Origin: an uncultured Polynucleobacter sp.
GTDB taxonomy: Bacteria > Pseudomonadota > Gammaproteobacteria > Burkholderiales > Burkholderiaceae
Reading direction: 5' to 3'
DNA: 44,699 nucleotides
Assembly (NCBI GenBank): GCA_937863045.1
Contig: CALMBU010000100.1
Coordinates: forward strand, 1-44,699
Shown: piece by piece, positions 10,732-19,500 of the stretch
Numbering within the stretch: the first letter of the stretch is position 1
How the letters are laid out: every line of letters begins with the position of its first letter
The notes under the pieces: generated by a model
The model's input: only the letters and a program-made list of their open reading frames with translations
Told to the model about the DNA's origin: nothing
The model's database searches: none
Translations under genes and position numbers: made by a program

Positions 10732-12225
10732 TTAAAAGCGCTCCAATTCTGGGTGAGGTAAAACACCACCAGTGACGCGCATGCGACCATATTCAGCACA
10801 GCGATTGAGCGTTGGGATTGCTTTGTCAGGATTCAATAATTTATCTGGATCAAAGGCTGCTTTTACTTTCCAAAAAAGTTCGCGCTCTGAGTCACTGAAT
10901 TGAACACACATCTCATTGATCTTCTCAATACCTACGCCGTGCTCACCAGTGATAGTTCCACCAAGTTCAACGCAGGTTCTTAAAATGTCACTGCCAAACG
11001 CTTCAGCGCGATGCCATTCGGCCTTATCTGAACCGTTGAACATGATGAGTGGGTGCATATTGCCATCACCTGCATGGAAAACGTTCATGCAGCGCAATTG
11101 GTATTTCTGTTCCATCACCTGAATACGTTTTAACAAAGTAGCAATGTGTTGGCGGGGAATGGTTCCATCCATGCAATAGTAGTCAGCTGAAATTCTACCG
11201 GCGGCTGGGAAGGCATTCTTTCTACCGCTCCAAAACTTAAGGCGCTCAGCTTCACTTTGAGAAACCTGTAGACGAATGGCGCCACTATTTTTAAGCACAG
11301 CAGTCATGCGCTCAATTTCTTCAGCTACTTCTTCAGGTGTGCCATCAGACTCGCACAACAAAATAGCCGCAGCGTTCATATCGTAACCGGCATGAACAAA
11401 CTCTTCCACAGCACGTGTGGCGGCTTGGTCCATCATTTCTAGACCTGCGGGAATAATGCCTGCAGCAATGATCGCAGCAACTGCGTTGCCACCTTTTTCT
11501 ACGTCATCAAAACTAGCCATGATGACTTGAGCTAATTGAGGTTTTGGTACCAGCTTGACCACCACTTCGGTGATGACTGCCAACATGCCTTCACTACCAA
11601 CCAAGATCGAGATCAAATCTAATCCAGGTGCATCTGGCGCTAGACTGCCGAACTCAACAACCTCACCAGTCATCAAAATACCGCGCACCTTGAGGATATT
11701 GTGAAGGGTTAGGCCGTACTTTAGGCAATGCACGCCACCAGAGTTTTCGCTGACATTGCCGCCAATCGAGCAGGCAATTTGAGAGGATGGATCTGGAGCG
11801 TAATACAAGCCGTGTTTTGCAACTGCCTCAGAAATTGCTAAATTTCTAACGCCAGGCTGAACCACTGCCGTTCTGGCGATGGGGTCAACATGGATGATTT
11901 TCTTGAGTTTTGCCAAGGAGAGCACCAAACCTTGAGAAATCGGCATAGCGCCGCCTGAGAGACCGGTTCCTGCACCTCTTGGCACAATCGGTACCTGTAA
12001 ATCTCTGCAGACCTTGATGACTTCAACGGCTTGGGCCTCAGTTTCAGGCAGGGCTACTGCCAAAGGCATTTGGCGATATGCCGCTAAACCATCACATTCA
12101 TAAGGAATTGTGTCTTCGGGCTCCCATAAAAGGGCATGTTCAGGCAAATGAGGCTTTAAAGCCTTAACTAGATGGGCTTGGCGGGCTTTAATAAAAGCCT
12201 CAGAGTTCTCATTAACAGTATTCAT
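10732..12225 (-). CDS. glcD: Glycolate oxidase catalytic subunit GlcD (FAD-linked)
   Basis: A 497-residue FAD-linked oxidase of the GlcD/D-lactate dehydrogenase family. The FAD-binding loop VPRGAGTGLSGGAMP is at residues 82-95, followed by the FAD core with GGNVSENSGG and LVGSEGMLAVITE. The C-terminal oxidase domain carries FHAGDGNMHPLI and TGEHGVG, and the chain ends with DPDKLLNPDK. The open frame runs 49 codons upstream, through the divergent pduO promoter, and is unlike the family there; MNTVNENSEAFIK at 12225 is chosen. A weak Shine-Dalgarno (CGAG) precedes it. It is the first gene of the glc operon and shares a 57-base divergent region with the cobalamin adenosyltransferase gene. No glcC regulator gene is visible nearby. 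Confidence 0.95.
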   Translation of the reverse strand: MNTVNENSEAFIKARQAHLVKALKPHLPEHALLWEPEDTIPYECDGLAAYRQMPLAVALPETEAQAVEVIKVCRDLQVPIVPRGAGTGLSGGAMPISQGLVLSLAKLKKIIHVDPIARTAVVQPGVRNLAISEAVAKHGLYYAPDPSSQIACSIGGNVSENSGGVHCLKYGLTLHNILKVRGILMTGEVVEFGSLAPDAPGLDLISILVGSEGMLAVITEVVVKLVPKPQLAQVIMASFDDVEKGGNAVAAIIAAGIIPAGLEMMDQAATRAVEEFVHAGYDMNAAAILLCESDGTPEEVAEEIERMTAVLKNSGAIRLQVSQSEAERLKFWSGRKNAFPAAGRISADYYCMDGTIPRQHIATLLKRIQVMEQKYQLRCMNVFHAGDGNMHPLIMFNGSDKAEWHRAEAFGSDILRTCVELGGTITGEHGVGIEKINEMCVQFSDSERELFWKVKAAFDPDKLLNPDKAIPTLNRCAEYGRMRVTGGVLPHPELERF

Positions 12226-12245
12226 ATATCTCGATTGTTGATGGT

Positions 12246-12275
12246 TTGGCTCTATTCTAGCCATTTCCCTATAAT
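12246..12275 (+). promoter_or_regulatory. Promoter of the cobalamin adenosyltransferase gene, probably giving a leaderless mRNA
   Basis: A perfect -10 hexamer TATAAT lies at 12270-12275, with a fair -35 (TTGGCT at 12246-12251) at an 18-base spacing. The ATG of the gene begins eight bases after the -10 hexamer, at the position where transcription should start, and no Shine-Dalgarno is present. The transcript is therefore predicted to begin at or within a base or two of the A of the start codon. Confidence 0.65.
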
Positions 12276-12282
12276 CAGTCAC

Positions 12283-12855
12283 ATGGGTAAAAGATTGACA
12301 CAAATTGCAACACGCACAGGCGATACCGGCACCACTGGTTTGGGTGATGGTCAACGCGTTGACAAAGACCATCTCAGGATCTGCGCCATGGGCGATGTTG
12401 ATGAGCTTAATTCAGAAATTGGGGTCTTGATCACTGAGGATATTCCTCAGGCAATCGCTGCTGAATTGAGAGAATTATTCTCCACAGTCCAGCACGATCT
12501 ATTCGATTTGGGTGGTGAGTTATGCATCCCTAATTACACCTTGCTCAAAGAAGAGCAGGTCGCTCAGTTAGATGTTTGGCTTGAAAAATACAATGCCAGC
12601 TTGCCTCGTCTAGAAGAATTTATTCTTCCAGGTGGTACACGTGCCGCTGCCCAAGCTCATGTTTGCAGAACCGTTTGTCGAAGAGCTGAGCGTTCAATCG
12701 TTAAGTTAGGGCGTCATGAACCGATTCATGATTCACCACGTCAATACGTCAACAGACTCTCAGATTTGTTATTCGTTTTAGCTCGTGTATTGAACCGCGC
12801 TGCAGGTGGCACTGATGTTTTGTGGCACCACAAAAAAGACCCCGAAGGGTCTTGA
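12283..12855 (+). CDS. ATP:cob(I)alamin adenosyltransferase, PduO/MMAB type
   Basis: A 190-residue enzyme that transfers the adenosyl group of ATP to cob(I)alamin to make adenosylcobalamin. The N-terminal ATP-binding motif TRTGDTGTTGLGDGQRV occupies residues 10-26. The helical core includes the conserved VCRTVCRRAERSIVKL and YVNRLSDLLFVLARVLN segments, so it is the trimeric PduO-type rather than CobA or EutT. The frame is open 37 codons further upstream, but MGKRLTQIATRTGDTG at 12283 is the family start and lies just behind a TATAAT box. The last codons (KKDPEGS) overlap a terminator hairpin that serves aroG on the other strand. No B12 riboswitch is seen in the 57-base upstream region. Confidence 0.94.
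   Translation: MGKRLTQIATRTGDTGTTGLGDGQRVDKDHLRICAMGDVDELNSEIGVLITEDIPQAIAAELRELFSTVQHDLFDLGGELCIPNYTLLKEEQVAQLDVWLEKYNASLPRLEEFILPGGTRAAAQAHVCRTVCRRAERSIVKLGRHEPIHDSPRQYVNRLSDLLFVLARVLNRAAGGTDVLWHHKKDPEGS
12832..12853 (-). terminator. Intrinsic terminator of aroG with UUCG tetraloop, inside the end of the opposing gene
   Basis: Read on the minus strand, a seven-pair stem AAGACCC/GGGTCTT closes a TTCG loop and is followed by a T-run (the A-run 12832-12837 on plus). It lies 44-65 bases after the aroG stop. The same bases encode the last residues of the plus-strand adenosyltransferase, whose stop codon is at 12853-12855. On the plus strand the hairpin has no T-run, so it should terminate only minus-strand transcripts. 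Confidence 0.8.
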
Positions 12856-12867
12856 TTGCTTAGCTGC

Positions 12868-12887
12868 TCAAGCAGTTAACTGCTTGA
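12868..12887. repeat. 20-bp perfect palindrome between convergent genes
   Basis: The bases TCAAGCAGTTAACTGCTTGA read the same on both strands. As RNA this would be an eight-pair stem with a TTAA loop on either strand. It lies between the adenosyltransferase stop (12855) and the aroG stop (12897). No T-run follows in either direction. It could be a transcript-end stabiliser, a weak plus-strand terminator or a protein site; the sequence does not decide. Confidence 0.6.
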
Positions 12888-12896
12888 TTGACTGGG

Positions 12897-14018
12897 TTAC
12901 TTCTTGCGACGTTTTTTAACACCGTCTGCGAGTATCTCTAATACATTCAGAGAGTCATCCCAACCAATGCACGCATCAGTGATGCTGGTTGCATACTTAA
13001 GGTCATGCGGATTGTCTTTGCCAGGAGTGAATTTTTGTGCTCCAGCAAATAGATGACTTTCCACCATCACGCCAAAAATTTGTTTTGAGCCTTTGGCCAA
13101 TTGACCAGCAATGTCCTTGGCTACTTCAATCTGGCGCTCATGTTGTTTACTTGAGTTGGCATGTGAACAGTCAACCATCAATGAAGCTGGAAGTTTGGCG
13201 GCATCAAGCTCGCTACAAGCTTTGGCGACACTTTCCTGATCATAGTTTGTGGTTTTGCCACCACGAAGAATCACGTGACAGTCACTATTGCCTTTTGTTT
13301 CAACAATGGCCACCTGACCATTTTTGTGAACTGATAAAAAGTGGTGTGGGCGGCTCGCTGATTGAATCGCATCTGTGGCAATTTTGATGTTGCCATCTGT
13401 GCCATTCTTAAAGCCAATCGGTGCTGAGATACCAGAAGCTAATTCACGGTGAATTTGGCTTTCTGTGGTTCTGGCGCCAATGGCACCCCAAGAAATAAGG
13501 TCACCAATGTATTGTGGAGAAATGACGTCCAAGAATTCGCTACCAGCAGGCATACCCATGCGGTTGATTTCAATTAGTAGGTGGCGAGCGATTCTTAAGC
13601 CCTCATCAATGCGATAGCTCTCATCAAGGTATGGGTCATTGATCAAACCTTTCCAACCCACGGTTGTGCGAGGCTTTTCAAAATAAACGCGCATGACGAT
13701 TTCTAGTTCACCCTCAAATTTTTTGCGCTGCTCTAATAATTTATGAGCATAAGCAACTGCGGCACTTGGATCATGGATAGAACATGGGCCAATGATCACT
13801 AAAAGACGATCATCCTTGAAGTTCATGATGTCACGAATCTTCTTCCTGGTTTTGCTGATCAATTTCTCAACAGATGTGCCTTGTATAGGGAAGAAGCGAA
13901 TGAGATGCTCTGGCGGCGGTAGCACCGTGATGTTTTGAATGCGGGCATCATCAGTCTCTGATGTTTTATCAATACTGGCATACCAGCTGTCTCTGGTGCT
14001 GAGAGATTTATCAACCAT
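12897..14018 (-). CDS. aroG: 3-deoxy-7-phosphoheptulonate (DAHP) synthase, class I alpha (AroF/AroG/AroH type)
   Basis: A 373-residue enzyme that condenses phosphoenolpyruvate and erythrose 4-phosphate, the first step of aromatic amino acid synthesis. Family marks are the N-terminal DDARI element (allosteric arm region), IGPCSIHDP at about residues 76-84, the central GARTTESQIHRELASG, KNGTDGN and DCSHANSSK. The frame is open ten codons upstream, but ATG 14018 is preceded by a good Shine-Dalgarno (AAGGAG at 14027-14032). Transcription probably passes through an attenuator with an aromatic leader peptide (14061-14198). The mRNA is expected to end at the UUCG terminator at 12832-12853. Which aromatic amino acid inhibits the enzyme cannot be read from sequence alone. 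Confidence 0.95.
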   Translation of the reverse strand: MVDKSLSTRDSWYASIDKTSETDDARIQNITVLPPPEHLIRFFPIQGTSVEKLISKTRKKIRDIMNFKDDRLLVIIGPCSIHDPSAAVAYAHKLLEQRKKFEGELEIVMRVYFEKPRTTVGWKGLINDPYLDESYRIDEGLRIARHLLIEINRMGMPAGSEFLDVISPQYIGDLISWGAIGARTTESQIHRELASGISAPIGFKNGTDGNIKIATDAIQSASRPHHFLSVHKNGQVAIVETKGNSDCHVILRGGKTTNYDQESVAKACSELDAAKLPASLMVDCSHANSSKQHERQIEVAKDIAGQLAKGSKQIFGVMVESHLFAGAQKFTPGKDNPHDLKYATSITDACIGWDDSLNVLEILADGVKKRRKK

Positions 14019-14060
14019 TTCATTAACTCCTTTTTCTATTACCGTCATTCTTAAATCTGT

Positions 14061-14090
14061 AAAAAAAAACCGCCGTTGGTGTCGGCGGTT
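14061..14090 (-). terminator. Attenuator terminator in the aroG leader
   Basis: On the minus strand, arms AACCGCCG (14090-14083) and CGGCGGTT (14075-14068) form an eight-pair stem with a seven-base loop. A run of nine T (14069-14061), partly shared with the stem, follows. This is a strong intrinsic terminator placed upstream of the aroG start and downstream of the leader peptide stop, so it would stop transcription before aroG unless prevented. Confidence 0.88.
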
Positions 14091-14150
14091 ATTTTGAGTG
14101 CTGGAAATTTATGCTTGAATTTCTGCCTCTCGACCGCCGTGGGCTGAGAA
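14083..14150 (-). promoter_or_regulatory. Alternative antiterminator and leader hairpin of the aroG attenuator
   Basis: The leader bases CGGCGGT (plus coordinates 14133-14139, the Gly17-Gly18 codons) can pair with ACCGCCG, the 5' arm of the terminator at 14083-14090, in a seven-pair helix that would exclude the terminator. A competing upstream hairpin pairs TTCTC (14146-14150, codons 13-14) with GAGAG (14127-14131) and GCC with GGC inside it, hiding the same segment. A ribosome waiting on the first aromatic codons would cover the first arm of that hairpin and leave the antiterminator segment free. This is the classical 1:2, 2:3, 3:4 arrangement. Pairing was done by eye. Confidence 0.68.
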
Positions 14151-14186
14151 CCAAAAGTAAAAGAAATAAAATTTATTTGCAGACAT
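14109..14186 (-). CDS. aroG leader peptide rich in Phe, Tyr and Trp
   Basis: A 25-residue ORF with ATG at 14186 and TAA at 14111-14109. The sequence begins MSANK, followed by eight consecutive aromatic residues FYFFYFWF at positions 6-13 (five Phe, two Tyr, one Trp), then SAHGGREAEIQA. It lies 36 bases after the tldD stop and 90 bases before aroG, with a strong terminator in between. Such a block of codons for the pathway's end products, directly before a terminator and the first pathway gene, is what attenuation leader peptides look like (trpL, pheL, hisL by analogy). The mixed Phe/Tyr/Trp content suggests that shortage of any aromatic amino acid, mainly Phe and Tyr, relieves termination. 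The ORF has no Shine-Dalgarno and may be translated from a leaderless transcript. Confidence 0.85.
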   Translation of the reverse strand: MSANKFYFFYFWFSAHGGREAEIQA

Positions 14187-14192
14187 GGGGTT

Positions 14193-14198
14193 AATGTA
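14193..14198 (-). promoter_or_regulatory. Possible extended -10 promoter element of the aroG leader transcript
   Basis: On the minus strand TGCTACATT has a TG-n extended -10 pattern with hexamer TACATT, six bases before the leader peptide ATG. No convincing -35 is visible, in keeping with extended -10 promoters. The hexamer matches the consensus at only four positions, so this is tentative. If real, the leader mRNA would begin at or next to the AUG. Confidence 0.4.
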
Positions 14199-14222
14199 GC
14201 ACAGTTTTATTTGTTTTAGTGA

Positions 14223-15704
14223 TTAAGCAGTTCCGCCAACTGTCATATTGTCGATCCTCAATGTGGGCTGACCAACGCCAACTGGCACGCTTTGACCTTC
14301 TTTGCCACAAACGCCGATGCCACTGTCCAAATCCATGTCATTGCCAATCATGCTGATATCTTTGAGTGACTCAGGGCCATTGCCAATGATGGTGGCTCCT
14401 TTGACGGGGTACAAAATTTTCCCGTTTTCAACCCAATAAGCCTCAGACGCTGAAAATACAAATTTGCCACTGGTGATGTCTACTTGCCCACCACCAAAGT
14501 TGGCCGCATAAAGTCCTTTTTTGATGCTGCCAATGATTTCTTGAGGATCTTCTTTGCCGCCCAACATATAAGTATTGGTCATGCGAGGCATTGGAAGAGA
14601 TGCATAACTTTCACGTCTGGCGTTACCGGTTGTTGGCATTTTCATTAGGCGAGCATTAAGACTGTCTTGTATGTAACCTTTAAGAATGCCATCTTCAATC
14701 AAGGTGGTGCATTGAGTAGGGGTGCCTTCATCATCAACAGACAAAGAACCGCGGCGACCTGGAATGGTGCCATCATCCACAACCGTGACGCCCTTAGCAG
14801 CGACTCGTTGGCCAATCTTGCCAGAAAAAGCTGATGAACCTTTGCGATTGAAGTCGCCTTCAAGGCCATGGCCAATAGCTTCGTGCAGTAATACGCCTGG
14901 CCAGCCTGGTCCTAAGACAACAGTCATAGGGCCTGCGGGCGCAGGTCGAGATTCAAGGTTGACCAAAGCTGAGCGAACTGCTTCATTGATCCATTGATCA
15001 ATCTTATCTTTGACAAAAAAGTGATAATCAAACCTACCGCCACCGCCGGATGAACCAACTTCACGACGACCGTTTTGCTCTGCAATCACGGTGATCGAAA
15101 TGCGTACCAGGGGACGTATATCCGCTGCCAGAACACCGTTTGCACGAGCAACCAACACAACATCAAATTCGCCAGCAAGACCCGCCATCACCTGCACAAT
15201 GCGTGGGTCTTTGGCTTTGGCTTTGCGCTCAATGTCTTCTAGGATGGCAATCTTTGCTTTGGCATCAAGACTATCTAATGGATTGAATGATTGATAAAGA
15301 GCGTGGGTGGCAGGCGTTTTCCATTTGGGGCTGATGTAGGTACTCTTTTGTTGAGCCCCAATCACGCGCGTAGCCTCAGCAGCATTTCTTAATGCCAAAG
15401 CACTGATTTCATCTGAGTAAGCAAATGCTGTTTTGTCATGACTGACTGCGCGCACACCAACACCCTGATCAATGCTAAAGCTGCCTGATTTAACAATGCC
15501 CTCTTCAAGACTCCAAGATTCATTGTGAGTTCTTTGGAAATACAAATCAGCATCATCTAGTTGGTGCGTGTACATGTGAGCAAGAGTCTTTTGCAGGTCT
15601 TGTTCAGAAATGCCTGCTGGCGCCAAAAGAATTTCTTTTGCAATATTTAAAGCATCAGCTCGACTGAGATGCAGAGGGTTTTCTAGTGCAAGAGTTGAAT
15701 TCAT
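14223..15704 (-). CDS. tldD: Metalloprotease TldD
   Basis: A 493-residue protein of the TldD/PmbA family (E. coli TldD 481). With its partner PmbA/TldE it forms a zinc-dependent protease that degrades unfolded peptides and processes microcin B17 and the CcdA antitoxin in E. coli. The metal-binding HExxxH motif reads HEAIGH at residues 274-279, the mark that separates TldD from PmbA. Other family segments are [38 protein letters not shown] and the C-terminal [22 protein letters not shown]. It follows the nitrilase gene by eight bases. pmbA is not in the window. Downstream comes the aroG leader, without an obvious tldD terminator of its own. Confidence 0.96.
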   Translation of the reverse strand: MNSTLALENPLHLSRADALNIAKEILLAPAGISEQDLQKTLAHMYTHQLDDADLYFQRTHNESWSLEEGIVKSGSFSIDQGVGVRAVSHDKTAFAYSDEISALALRNAAEATRVIGAQQKSTYISPKWKTPATHALYQSFNPLDSLDAKAKIAILEDIERKAKAKDPRIVQVMAGLAGEFDVVLVARANGVLAADIRPLVRISITVIAEQNGRREVGSSGGGGRFDYHFFVKDKIDQWINEAVRSALVNLESRPAPAGPMTVVLGPGWPGVLLHEAIGHGLEGDFNRKGSSAFSGKIGQRVAAKGVTVVDDGTIPGRRGSLSVDDEGTPTQCTTLIEDGILKGYIQDSLNARLMKMPTTGNARRESYASLPMPRMTNTYMLGGKEDPQEIIGSIKKGLYAANFGGGQVDITSGKFVFSASEAYWVENGKILYPVKGATIIGNGPESLKDISMIGNDMDLDSGIGVCGKEGQSVPVGVGQPTLRIDNMTVGGTA

Positions 15705-15712
15705 TATGTTCT

Positions 15713-16534
15713 TTAGATGGTGCGATGTTGTAGTGAAGGTAATTTTGCTCGAATTTCATCAATTCTGCTTTTATCCAAGATGCCCAAGGTGAATCCTTCA
15801 CCTTCTTTAAGCTCTGCCTGAATCTCGCCCCAGGGGTCGATCAGCATGCTTTGCCCCCAAGTCCTGCGACCATTGCTGTGCTGACCGCTTTGAGCGCTGG
15901 CCAGAAGGTAGGATTGGTTTTCAATGGCTCTGGCTCTTAGGAGGATTTCCCAATGCGCCTTACCGGTGGTGTGGGTAAAAGCAGCAGAGACAATGTGGCA
16001 ATCCACAGGCCCAATTTGTCTGTACAACTCTGGGAAGCGGATGTCGTAGCAAATGGTGACACCAAATTTCCAATCAACACCATTCTTCTGAATGCTGAAG
16101 CTGCAGGGAAGTGATCCAGGTTCAATTGTTTTTGACTCTTGATATTCCTCATCGCCTTGCTTAAAGCCAAATAAGTGAATTTTGTCGTATCTGCTGATGA
16201 TTTGACCGTTAGGGTCAAAAACCAAACTCGTGTTTTTAACTTGATGTTGATTGAGGGTACTCAGAGGAATGGTTCCAGCAATCAAATGAATCTGATGTTG
16301 CTTGGCCATTTGACTCAAAGAGTCTTGTAAGCGACCTTGACCGTAATCTTCTCTGATGGCAACTTTATCTTGATCTGTTTGCCCCATTAAACAAAAATAC
16401 TCGGGCAAGACCATGATGTCAGCGCCAGCTTGTTTTGCCGCTTGGATTAATTTATTGGCCGTTTGTAAATTTTCTTCAACAGAATCAGTTGAAGTCATTT
16501 GAATTGCGGCGACAGTTAATTGATTGGGATTCAT
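15713..16534 (-). CDS. Carbon-nitrogen hydrolase (Nit1/Nit2-like amidase)
   Basis: A 273-residue member of the nitrilase superfamily with the full catalytic triad: E45 in LPEYFC, K118 in [10 protein letters not shown] and C162 in [13 protein letters not shown]. The context around the Cys and Lys resembles Nit1-type deaminated glutathione amidases and omega-amidases, so hydrolysis of a small amide is likely; the exact substrate cannot be stated. The gene sits between yhdP (21 bases) and tldD (8 bases) on the same strand, an arrangement common in Burkholderiales. Length is typical for the branch (about 270). The start ATG 16534 gives the usual beta-strand TVAAIQM at the N-terminus. Confidence 0.9.
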   Translation of the reverse strand: MNPNQLTVAAIQMTSTDSVEENLQTANKLIQAAKQAGADIMVLPEYFCLMGQTDQDKVAIREDYGQGRLQDSLSQMAKQHQIHLIAGTIPLSTLNQHQVKNTSLVFDPNGQIISRYDKIHLFGFKQGDEEYQESKTIEPGSLPCSFSIQKNGVDWKFGVTICYDIRFPELYRQIGPVDCHIVSAAFTHTTGKAHWEILLRARAIENQSYLLASAQSGQHSNGRRTWGQSMLIDPWGEIQAELKEGEGFTLGILDKSRIDEIRAKLPSLQHRTI

Positions 16535-16555
16535 TAACTTGATATTAACTCTGAT

Positions 16556-19500
16556 CTACTTTTTGGTGGGAGTTTGTTGTTTCAGTAAAGATTTGTCCCG
16601 AATATCCTTCAATTGCTTTTCATCTAAGGGCTTGCCCTTGTTATCAAGTGCAATGATTTGGGGATTTGCCCATGTGCCTTGAACCAGGTAATCCAATTGA
16701 AATAGCTTACTCAATTCGTCGGCAATTAAAAATTGACCAACCATGGTGCTAAGGCCAATGATTGGGTTAATGAATGTGTAAGCCAGCGAAGCAGAGCCAG
16801 CATTAAAGTTGGGAACAACTGTTATCCGAATATCTTGGTTTTCCTGAATCAGATCTGCTTTACCGGTCAAGCGAATGTTTCCTTGAGGTCCTCGCATACT
16901 TAAATCTTTGATGTTTGCAATGCCATTATTGATTGAGCCAGTGGAAGTGATTCTGTCAAAAGGAGTTCCTTGGCTAACGATGGGTTTAAGCACGCCACCA
17001 ATGTCCAGGGTCGCGATTCTGCTCAAACCTTGGAAGCTGAGAACTCCTAGTAATCGAGCAACACCCGGATCGACTTGCAAAATTGTGCCTTTGATTAGAT
17101 CTAAAGATAATTCCGCATTCAAAGACTTGATGTCAAAACTGTATGGAGCATTCGCCCAGTTAATTTGACCAACCAACTTTCCGGATCCATCATCAATTGC
17201 TTTCGGAAAGCCTAGTTTTGATAAAAGCTTGCCAGCGTTGTTGATGTCTAAATCAAAATTCAATTCAGTTTTTCCGGCATTCAGTTGCTTGCTTTCCTTG
17301 GGAAGAATCCATCTGCCGGTTGCATTGATTTGAGCATCAGCTGTTTTTAAAGATAGCTTATCAATCTTCCAGTCATTTTTATCATTGCTGGCAAGTAACT
17401 CCATTTTTCCATAAGACTTGCCATTAAAAATAAGCTCATCAGACTGAATATCTAAAGCTGGAATCTTTTGAATGCGTTTATTGACACCTTTGGTGATGGT
17501 GTCACCGGATTCAGTGTTTTCGATGACTAACTGCTGAAGTCGTGCCGTTAGTTTTCCTTGAGGGAATCCTGCTCTTGCTGATTGCCATTGCAATAAACCT
17601 TTGGCAACAGGCGATTGAATGCTGGCATTCCATTGCTCTTTATTGTGAGTGGCTTGTATGGCAACGTCTTTGAAAGATCTATCAGCTAACTTAAGATTTT
17701 TAATCTTTGCTGAAATGGTATCAAGATCAAAATCAGAACTTGCCGCAGGTTTGGCATTGGATTGTTTTGCTGACTCAGGGAAGTTCTTATCCAGCCAGCT
17801 CTGCCAAGCTGATGCATCCAGTTGGTCTAAAACGATGGTGCTTGAAAAACCTTTCTGAGGGATGTAACCCGGAGCATTGATACCGAGGCCTAAGCTTAAT
17901 TTTTGAGTGGCGCTGGAGGTGAATTTGGCATCAATGAGCTTGCCAACCTTTAGTTGACCAGAGGTAGGCTTATCTGGGTTATCACTTAAATTGCTTAAGT
18001 TGAATTGACCCGCCAAGGATTGACCGGATTTTTTATTGAATGGGGCGGGAAATTGAGAGCCAAGTTGGTCGAGCTTCAATCCCAAATCCAACTGATAGCC
18101 TTTGGAGCGAATGGCTAGTTTTCCATCATAAGAAACCAGACCATTTAACTGGCCTTGAATTTTTTTGATTTCAGCAGAGTCTGAAGTATTCAAAGCTTGA
18201 ATCAATTGATTGATATCAACCTTGCCCGACACCTTCATATCTGATGAAGATTGCCAAGGCAATTTATTCGCGTTATCAATCAGTACTTCACCACCAAGTA
18301 ATTGGGCCTTTAAGTTTCTGCCGATGATGTTTTCTTCAGAAAACAGTATATCGCCTGATATTTGTTGCACATCTAGTTTTTGATTAATTTTGGCTTGGTT
18401 GCGATCAAGCCTTACTTCGCCTTGTAATTTAGTTTCCTTGGCGTTATTGATGGGCATTTCAATATTGATCTTTAACTGGGCATTGCCTGAGATCTCAACT
18501 TTTTTACTGATCGCTTCAATGCTCTTTCCTGAAGGGCTGTCTAAATAGTATTTGAGCAACTCTTGACTAGAGCCTTTAGCAATACCATTGATTTTGAGCG
18601 TTGCTGCTGGGCTAACAATGTTGTCTATGACCCCTTCAATATCGCTTAACTGCACACTTTCAAAAGAGGCACTTTTTAAATCTAGTTGAAGTTTTGGGCC
18701 TTTGAATAAAACAGTGCCACGCACATCTGAAAAGTCTGACCATTGCCCTTGTTTTTTATCAGCGGTGGGTGCTGGTGAGTATTGCACTTGTTCAATTGGT
18801 AAGTTGAGCTCAAAGATACCTGGGAACTTGGTGTCGAATGGAATGTGCAGCGGGTCGCCGTGAATATGAAGTTGACCATTGCGAATGCGACCTTCTTTGA
18901 GGGCTGCATTTAGATAGGCTCTTGCATTTTTAGACATTCCCAAGGGAAAGTATCTGGTCAAATTTTTAACATCGGCTTCTTGGATGTCTGCTTTGATGTA
19001 AAGATCAGCTGGAGCTTTAGCGGTCTTGGCTTTGTAATTTGCATCAAAGGCCAAATTAACTGAATCATTTTTTAACTTGAGTTTGCTGACCTGATACTCG
19101 GGCCTGCCATCCTTTTTAAGCCACTTAACTTTACCCTTGATCAGATCGAGCGCCAGGTTATCGTTCTCTAGAATTTGGGGAAGTGCAATGAAGGTGTTTT
19201 CACTATCGAGCGTGAGCTCGCCACCAAGTTCTGTTGCAAAGAGTCTGCCTGTTAGATTAGATATTGAAAGCAGGCCCTTTTGCTCAGGCTTGAGATAAGC
19301 ATTCTCAAAATCAAATGAGAGTTTGTAGTGAGATGCGTTGAACCCTGGGATTTTTATACTAAACGGTAGCTTGCTAGCCTCTGCGTGCCAATTAGCATCT
19401 AAATTTTTAAGCATTCCTGAGGGTTGATAGCGCTTAATGAATTCGCTGATATCTTTTGGCAGCGGAAATTGTTTGGCCAATTGCTCAACAAGATTGATAT

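Noticed and set aside
12226-12372. 49-codon N-terminal extension of glcD (and the 37-codon extension of the divergent adenosyltransferase)
   Set aside because: Each extension runs through the other gene's start and the TATAAT promoter; the family starts are the internal ATG codons.
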